Assembly: GCA_028722305.1 (NCBI GenBank)
Contig: JAQYHB010000030.1
Location: forward strand, 1-45,060
DNA: 45,060 nucleotides
Origin: Spirochaetales bacterium
GTDB lineage: Bacteria > Spirochaetota > Spirochaetia > Sphaerochaetales > Sphaerochaetaceae
Direction: 5' to 3'
Within the stretch, counting starts at the first letter, position 1, and each line of letters opens with the position of its first letter. Positions 40,426 to 45,060 of this stretch are shown here, piece after piece. The position numbers and the translations under genes were made by a program. A model generated the notes under the pieces. It ran no database searches. It saw only the letters and a program-made list of their open reading frames with translations, and had not been told where the DNA came from.

Positions 40426-42180
40426 TCAGTCGGCGAAAAGCTGCTTGATCTCGAAGCGCTTCACCTTCGCCGTGGTAGTCAACGGCAACGGCTTGTAGGT
40501 GACTGTCACACGGGTGATTTTCTGGTAGGAATGGAGATCCTTGTTCACCTCCTCCACCAGCGTTTCCATCCGCTTTCGAATCAGGTCCTGATACGCATCC
40601 GGATGCTCTTCCCGCATCTTCTCTGTGTATTTTGGCTCGGGGTAGATTACCGCCCTTACACCTTCGGTCTTCAGGTTCTTGTCGACCGTGTAGCCGATGA
40701 TGGCGATGATGCCGATCTCGTCGAAGAGCTGGAACTTGTCCTCGATTTCCTCGGGGAAGACGTTCTTGCCTCCTTCGGTGACGATGATCGAACGCTTGCG
40801 CCCGGTAATCGTGAAGAAGTTGTTGGCGTCCAGGTGTCCGACGTCACCCGTGTTCAGCCATCCGTCTTCGGTAAGGACCTCCCTGGTCGCCTCAGGGTTC
40901 TTGTAGTAGCCTTGCATGACGTTCGGGCCCTTGATGTACATGACTCCGTTGCCATTCTCATCCGGATCAACAATCTTGATTTCCTCTTGGGGAAAGATGG
41001 TGCCGACCGCGTCATATTTGTAATGCCAGGGCGGGTTCAGGTTGGTGATCGGGCTTGCCTCGGTCAGGCCATACCCTTCCACGAAATCGATGCCAAGCTG
41101 GTTCCAGAGACGGTAGGTGCTTTCCGGCAGCGGTCCCGCGCCACAGATACAGATGCGGTTGGTGTCCATGGAGACCCGGGAAAGGATGCCCTTGAACAGA
41201 TGCTTGCCGATGTTGATTCCCGTCAGCTTCTTGAAAGCGCCAGAGAAGGTCATCAGTCCTCGTACGACTCCATAGACGACGATTCCCTTCTTTCGTATGC
41301 CCTCCATCAACGCCTTGATCATTTTGTTGTAGAGCATCGGCACGGCAAGCAGCATGGTCACCTTTCCATCCTTCAGTTCCTTCAGCATCTGGGTGACGGC
41401 AAGGCGCTTGCCGAAGACAGCCGAGGCGCCGACGGAAATGGTCTCCATAAACACTGCGGTCATGGTGTAGGCATGGTGGATCGGGAGGATAACGTAGAAC
41501 ACGTCATCCTCAAAGAGCGGCATGTAGTAGGTCACCAGAAAGGTATCGCTGATGATGTTGCGGTGGCTGAGCATGACCCCTTTGGGAGTGCCGGTGGTAC
41601 CGCTGGTGAAAAGGATTGCGGCAGTATCGTATTCATTCGCGTGATAGCGAGGGACATCTTCTTCTTCCACAAGGTCAAAAAGGTAGGGATAGGCAGGATC
41701 TCCCTTCTCCAACGAGAACTTGCTTTTCAGCCCGACGGAACCGTTCGCGTCGATATTCCGGATTCTTTCCCTGTCAATGAAGAGATAGGAGACCTCAGCG
41801 AACTTGAGCAGACGTTCCATGTCGCTGTCATGGAGTCCGAAATCCAAGGGGACGACAATCGCTCCACTCTCCAGGATCGCAAGATAGGCAATCGCCCACT
41901 GCGGGCTGTTCTTTCCGCTGACGGCGACCTTGTCGCCTTTTTGTATCCCGCATCGCTTCACAAGGTAGTTGCCAAGCTTGCGGACTCGTTCGTGCACTTC
42001 CGCATAGGTATAGTGTTCCCGTTCCGGGAAAATCGAAGTGAAACAGGCATTGTTCGGAAATCTCCGACAAGAAAGCTCGAACATCTCAACGATTGTGGGC
42101 CACTGCCCAGGGAATGCTTTTCCGCGATACTCGTCAAGGGGAGCCAACGGGTTTCCCTTGATAAAAGGATATGCTGGCAT
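40426..42180 (-). CDS. AMP-binding long-chain fatty acid CoA ligase-like enzyme
   Basis: This 584-residue adenylate-forming enzyme has the P-loop-like motif LFTSGTTGTPKGVMLSHRN, the EGYGLTEASP motif, the NTGDVGHLD motif and the hinge GRKRSIIVTEGGKNVFPEEIE. This pattern fits long-chain acyl-CoA synthetases, which activate fatty acids with ATP and CoA; the exact substrate cannot be told. Two ATGs are close together; 42180 is preferred because GGAAG lies 9 bases upstream, whereas 42189 abuts it. A promoter with a dyad over its -10 box is predicted at the edge of the AT-rich island. Confidence 0.88.
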   Translation of the reverse strand: MPAYPFIKGNPLAPLDEYRGKAFPGQWPTIVEMFELSCRRFPNNACFTSIFPEREHYTYAEVHERVRKLGNYLVKRCGIQKGDKVAVSGKNSPQWAIAYLAILESGAIVVPLDFGLHDSDMERLLKFAEVSYLFIDRERIRNIDANGSVGLKSKFSLEKGDPAYPYLFDLVEEEDVPRYHANEYDTAAILFTSGTTGTPKGVMLSHRNIISDTFLVTYYMPLFEDDVFYVILPIHHAYTMTAVFMETISVGASAVFGKRLAVTQMLKELKDGKVTMLLAVPMLYNKMIKALMEGIRKKGIVVYGVVRGLMTFSGAFKKLTGINIGKHLFKGILSRVSMDTNRICICGAGPLPESTYRLWNQLGIDFVEGYGLTEASPITNLNPPWHYKYDAVGTIFPQEEIKIVDPDENGNGVMYIKGPNVMQGYYKNPEATREVLTEDGWLNTGDVGHLDANNFFTITGRKRSIIVTEGGKNVFPEEIEDKFQLFDEIGIIAIIGYTVDKNLKTEGVRAVIYPEPKYTEKMREEHPDAYQDLIRKRMETLVEEVNKDLHSYQKITRVTVTYKPLPLTTTAKVKRFEIKQLFAD

Positions 42181-42222
42181 TGAATTCATCTTCCTTTTTT
42201 ACCATCCGCCCAAAACTCGGAC

Positions 42223-42266
42223 ATGTGTTACAAAATGGTTTATGACACATTTAGAAGTTTTGTCAA
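42223..42266 (-). promoter_or_regulatory. Predicted promoter and dyad operator of the acyl-CoA ligase gene
   Basis: On the minus strand TTGACA (42266-42261), a 16-base spacer and CATAAA (42244-42239) form a promoter. ATGTGT (42223-42228) and ACACAT (42245-42250) form an inverted repeat that spans the -10 box and start site, a position suited to a repressor. The regulator is unknown. Confidence 0.4.
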
Positions 42267-42474
42267 TATTTGCAATGTTTTATTTATTTTATTTAATTAA
42301 AATGAATTATACAAATAATATGAAAAATATTTACTATTAATATGTATTAATAATAAAAATATTTTATTAGATTATAACTAATCATATTTATTAATTTTAT
42401 ATTTCATAATAAGCATAAAAATACTTTGCATATATTTTCAATAAGTTGGAATTTCAGTTTATACGATAAAGACA

Positions 42475-42517
42475 TACGTAATAATTTATTTCATTTATTA
42501 CAATAAATTATTACGTA
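42475..42517. repeat. Perfect 16-bp inverted repeat in the AT-rich island
   Basis: TACGTAATAATTTATT (42475-42490) is followed after 11 bases by its exact reverse complement (42502-42517). It could be a recombinase or protein binding site, or a structured single-strand element. It is not followed by a T tract on a GC stem, so it is not a typical terminator. Confidence 0.8.
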
Positions 42518-42675
42518 ATATTCCATAATAGCAATATTGCAAATAATATGAATATTATTTTTTTAAAAAATGAATATTCTTTATCTTATACAAATTTTAT
42601 TTATATCAATTTTATACACGTATATTTCTATATACTTACTCATAACAAGTAAGTACTTGTCTGGAAGGATTAAAC

Positions 42676-42759
42676 ATGATAATATCTTTATATAAAATAA
42701 AATATAAACCAAATTTGATTGATGTAATAAACGAATTAATCCTGTCGATTGAACAGTAA
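42676..42759 (+). CDS. Candidate 27-residue peptide upstream of the integrase
   Basis: An ATG at 42676 is preceded by GGAAGG 7 bases upstream and opens 27 codons to TAA at 42757-42759, beginning MIISLYKIKYK and ending in ELILSIEQ. The integrase ATG follows 40 bases later with its own strong ribosome binding site. A 7-bp dyad (ACAAGTA/TACTTGT, 42645-42660) lies just before the peptide's ribosome site. It may be a leader peptide or small regulator; in such AT-rich DNA chance is also possible. Confidence 0.35.
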   Translation: MIISLYKIKYKPNLIDVINELILSIEQ

Positions 42760-42799
42760 ATTGCACAAACAAAGAGAAAGTCTTCTGGAGGGGGTGCTG

Positions 42800-44032
42800 A
42801 TGGCCAAAGCATCTTTTACGTTATGCAGAGTTCCGCATGGAGAGCGCATGTATTGGTACGCACTGTTCAGGAATCCCAAGACTGGGAAACGCACCAATAA
42901 GAAAAGCGTGGAAGTCTTAAAGAAACAGCTTGGAGACCACTCACCCACGCCGGTCACGAGGAGGAGCGAGGCAGAGGCGATCTGCGCGCAGGCGCTTGAA
43001 CGGGACATTATCTTTGGGAAGAAAAGCGTTTCGGGTACCACCCAAGAACTTGCTGCTTATCTTTCCCGTTTCTTCGATTGGGATACGAGCACCTATATCC
43101 AAAGAAGACTGTTGCTTGATCCGCAAGGAATCTCGAAAGACTACATGCACACCAGGAAGAATCTCGTCGATACGCACGTGGTACCGCTCTTGGAGAAGGA
43201 TACCCTGCTGAGCGATGTCTCACTGAAACAGCTTGAGGACTTGCAATTCCGGCTGGTGAAAGAGACTACCCTTTCCAAAGGAACGGTCAACATGGCGATG
43301 CAGGCTGTGATGATGGCGCTGCGAGAAGCGCAACGGCGTGGGGACATTCCCCCCACCACCATGCTGGAGGTCACGCCAATCAAGGCGCAACCACGGGTAC
43401 GTGGCATCATGACGGATGAAGAGGTCTCCTCTTACCTCGCGTACGCGAAACAGCAAAGCAATCCCCGCCTCTATCTCTCTGCTGCGCTCGCCTTGTTCAC
43501 AGGCATGCGCAGTGGAGAACTACGGGCGCTGACCACCGAGCAAGTCAAGCCCGGATTGATTGTGGTCGACCGGGCCTATGCCGACCAGCAAGGCACGAAA
43601 AGCCCGAAGGGAAAGAAAACCCGTGTCGTGCCCTGCCCGCAATTCCTCTGTGACCAACTGCTTGCGTTCGCCCACACGAATCCGTATCGATGCAAAGAAA
43701 CACTTGTCTTCTGGAGCCAGAAGAACGGAGGCCATGCATCATCGCACTATTTCTGCCAGATTTTTCATTCCTGCCTCAAGGAAAGCGGAATCATCCCGCC
43801 CGAAGAAATCGAACGCAGGTACATCACCTTCCACTCATTCCGCCACATGGCGAACACCCTGCTACGTGGATCCGTGGACGAATATGTCCTCCGCCTGACC
43901 ATCGGCCACTCCAGCGAGCAACTCTCCGATATCTATACTCATCTCTCGGAGAAAGCTTTCAACAGCGTCCAAGCGGCACAGCTGGCGAATATCCTTCCCT
44001 TGCTTCAAAAGGCAAATCCGGATGGCAAATGA
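42800..44032 (+). CDS. Solitary tyrosine recombinase (phage-type integrase)
   Basis: This 410-residue protein has the catalytic set of tyrosine recombinases: Arg in TGMRSGELRAL, a Lys-bearing beta-hairpin near PKGKKTRVVPCP, His-x-x-Arg in HSFRHMANTLL, His in IGHSS and the nucleophilic Tyr in SDIYTHLS. The N-terminal part carries an arm-type region (about 1-60) and a SAM-like core-binding domain (about 90-190). ATG 42800 is chosen because GGAGGGGG lies 5 bases upstream; a TTG at 42749 is also in frame. Its base composition matches the GC-rich host genes, unlike the AT-rich DNA before it. No phage, conjugation or cargo genes accompany it, so the element it belongs to is not evident. Confidence 0.93.
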   Translation: MAKASFTLCRVPHGERMYWYALFRNPKTGKRTNKKSVEVLKKQLGDHSPTPVTRRSEAEAICAQALERDIIFGKKSVSGTTQELAAYLSRFFDWDTSTYIQRRLLLDPQGISKDYMHTRKNLVDTHVVPLLEKDTLLSDVSLKQLEDLQFRLVKETTLSKGTVNMAMQAVMMALREAQRRGDIPPTTMLEVTPIKAQPRVRGIMTDEEVSSYLAYAKQQSNPRLYLSAALALFTGMRSGELRALTTEQVKPGLIVVDRAYADQQGTKSPKGKKTRVVPCPQFLCDQLLAFAHTNPYRCKETLVFWSQKNGGHASSHYFCQIFHSCLKESGIIPPEEIERRYITFHSFRHMANTLLRGSVDEYVLRLTIGHSSEQLSDIYTHLSEKAFNSVQAAQLANILPLLQKANPDGK

Positions 44033-44059
44033 AAAAGGACTTTTGCCTGCTTCCGGATT
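44010..44059. terminator. Possible shared terminator between integrase and tcdA
   Basis: AATCCGGA (44015-44022) and TCCGGATT (44052-44059) form an inverted repeat spanning the 25-base convergent gap and both stop codons; AGGCAAA (44010-44016) and TTTGCCT (44042-44048) form an alternative pairing. Neither has a clean T tract. Confidence 0.3.
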
Positions 44060-44840
44060 ACTCCTTTGGTTCTTGCCGCAAGGGTTTCCTGCATAGATCC
44101 TTCACCACCTCCCCGGCGATAATCAAACCAGCGACAGAGGGGACAAAGGCAACGCTTCCCGGGATATCACGTCGGTCGGTGCACTTGTGGGTGGAACCCG
44201 GAGGACATACGCAGTGGTAGCGGCAACTGATCGCCATATCCTCGAAAGGCCTGATGGGCGGTTCGGTGGAATAAAGAACCTTCAAATGTTTGACATTCCG
44301 CTTGCGCAGCTCGCGCCGCATCACCCTTGCCAGCGGACAGACGCTGGTCTTGTAGATATCGGCAATCCGGAACTGGGTGGGATCGAGCTTGTTTCCCGCC
44401 CCCATGCAACTGATGATCGGAGTTCCACAGCGCTGGGCCTCCATGATGATTTGGAGCTTCGCTGTGACGGTATCGACTGCGTCCACCACGTAGTCGTATT
44501 CGCTGAAATCAAACTCGCCGGCATTCTGGGGAAGGTAGAAACATTTGCGGATTTCCACATTGGCATGCGGGTTGATGTCAAGGATCCTCTGTGCCATCAC
44601 CTCGGCCTTGTACTTGCCCACCGTGGAGACCAAGGCGACCACCTGGCGGTTGATGTTGGTCAGGCAGACCTTGTCGTCATCAACCAGCACAAAAGAACCG
44701 ACGCCGGTCCGTGCCAACGCGTCGGCGCAGTAGCCGCCAACACCCCCAATGCCGAAGATGGCGACCTTCGACTGATGCAGCTTCTCCATATTCTCGGCGC
44801 CAAGCAACAGTTGGCTGCGTGAAAACTGATTCAATGCCAT
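44058..44840 (-). CDS. tcdA: ThiF-type tRNA threonylcarbamoyladenosine dehydratase TcdA
   Basis: This 260-residue E1-like protein has the nucleotide motif IFGIGGVGGYCADALARTGVG, DDDKVCLTNINRQ, and DAVDTVTAKL, typical of the TcdA/CsdL branch of ThiF-like proteins. TcdA cyclises the t6A base at position 37 of ANN-decoding tRNAs using ATP. Length fits that group. ATG 44840 has AGGA about 7 bases upstream. It converges with the integrase 25 bases away. Confidence 0.88.
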   Translation of the reverse strand: MALNQFSRSQLLLGAENMEKLHQSKVAIFGIGGVGGYCADALARTGVGSFVLVDDDKVCLTNINRQVVALVSTVGKYKAEVMAQRILDINPHANVEIRKCFYLPQNAGEFDFSEYDYVVDAVDTVTAKLQIIMEAQRCGTPIISCMGAGNKLDPTQFRIADIYKTSVCPLARVMRRELRKRNVKHLKVLYSTEPPIRPFEDMAISCRYHCVCPPGSTHKCTDRRDIPGSVAFVPSVAGLIIAGEVVKDLCRKPLRQEPKE

Positions 44841-45060
44841 GATTGTTCCTATGGCCCCAATCCTATCAGACTCGGCCTTAAATGGATACCGGCAAGAGGC
44901 AAAAAGGTTCTCTTCAGCAAGACCCACGGGGTCACCCTGACCGACGACATCATCCGCGCCTACGACGACCTGCTGACCAGGAAGGACAGCGGGGTGGCGA
45001 TGGCCGAGAGAGAGGGAGTGCTGGCGCAAAACACGGACAGGGAAAACCTTATCCGCAAAT
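44823..45060 (+). pseudogene. Protein-like open frame without a clear start, leaving the window
   Basis: From 44823 a frame stays open to the end of the window. From about 44880 it reads as real protein, including KKVLFSKTHGVTLTDDIIRAY, with GC-rich third positions like the host genes. The only ATG in this frame is at 45000, well inside the protein-like part, and no GTG or TTG start precedes it. It may be a gene that lost its 5' end, or one starting at 45000 with a read-like upstream by chance. The first 57 bases also overlap the tcdA start and promoter. The family is not recognised. Confidence 0.45.

Larger units (their letters stand above)
42190..42799. other. AT-rich intergenic island upstream of the integrase
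   Basis: The 600 bases between the acyl-CoA ligase and the integrase change abruptly in composition: rows 42301-42360, 42361-42420 and 42481-42540 contain only 5, 6 and 10 G/C out of 60, against clearly GC-rich flanking genes. The island contains the ligase promoter at its left edge, a perfect 16-bp inverted repeat (42475-42517), the dyad AATAATAT/ATATTATT (42542-42559), nested dyads at 42634-42660, and a 27-codon ORF at its right end. No longer gene is convincing; a 63-codon minus-strand frame at 42581-42772 reads like random AT-rich sequence. Confidence 0.85.

Noticed and set aside
42581..42772. A 63-codon minus-strand frame in the AT-rich island.
   Set aside because: Composition is simply that of AT-rich DNA (Ile, Tyr, Lys, Leu) and it overlaps the start region of the candidate peptide and integrase leader.

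Overview
The window looks like a chromosomal piece of a spirochaete, most likely Sphaerochaetaceae (Sphaerochaeta or a close relative). The main reasons are the giant GreA, in which a C-terminal Gre domain follows about 750 extra residues, a tamB-bamA-mutS run of spirochaete type, and a GC-rich coding style. The genus is inferred; no rRNA gene is present to settle it. I saw no rRNA, tRNA or CRISPR array.

Layout. Bases 1-310 hold three short direct repeats, possibly a mobile-element end, and the greA promoter; greA (+) follows. From 3.1 to 19.2 kb the minus strand carries one long translation and RNA-metabolism block, read right to left: a leader with a candidate attenuator, then rimP, nusA, infB, rbfA, truB, ribF, rpsO, a terminator hairpin, pnp, dut, lptF, lptG, tgt, murJ and two small paralogous membrane proteins of unknown function. 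Many joints are 4-base start/stop overlaps. From 19.2 to 31.2 kb a second minus-strand group runs tamB, bamA, mutS, comF and a transglutaminase-like protein. Thymidylate kinase (tmk, +) diverges from tamB. From 32.1 to 38.4 kb a third minus-strand group runs lepB, hemW, yebC, ruvC, ruvA, ruvB, queA, ending at a clear hairpin. A PEGA/formylglycine-generating-enzyme-like membrane protein and smpB (+) diverge from lepB. A long-chain acyl-CoA ligase (-) follows.

The last 3 kb are different. A roughly 600-base island is extremely AT-rich (5 to 10 G/C per 60 bases in the rows counted) and contains a perfect 16-bp inverted repeat and a 27-codon ORF with its own ribosome binding site. It leads into a solitary tyrosine recombinase (+). 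Then come a ThiF-type tcdA (-) and an open frame without a start codon that leaves the window.

How the genes work together. The nusA/infB/rpsO/pnp block couples transcription, ribosome assembly and RNA decay. tgt and queA are both queuosine enzymes. tamB, bamA, lptF, lptG, murJ and lepB serve envelope assembly and secretion. ruvABC and mutS serve recombination and repair.

Points most worth a second look: a terminator-like attenuator with an overlapping short ORF in front of rimP-nusA-infB; four promoters placed so close to start codons that the mRNAs would be leaderless; a RibF whose riboflavin-kinase half looks degenerate; a NusA with a C-terminal zinc ribbon; a Tmk without the usual P-loop lysine; and the AT-rich island with its lone integrase.
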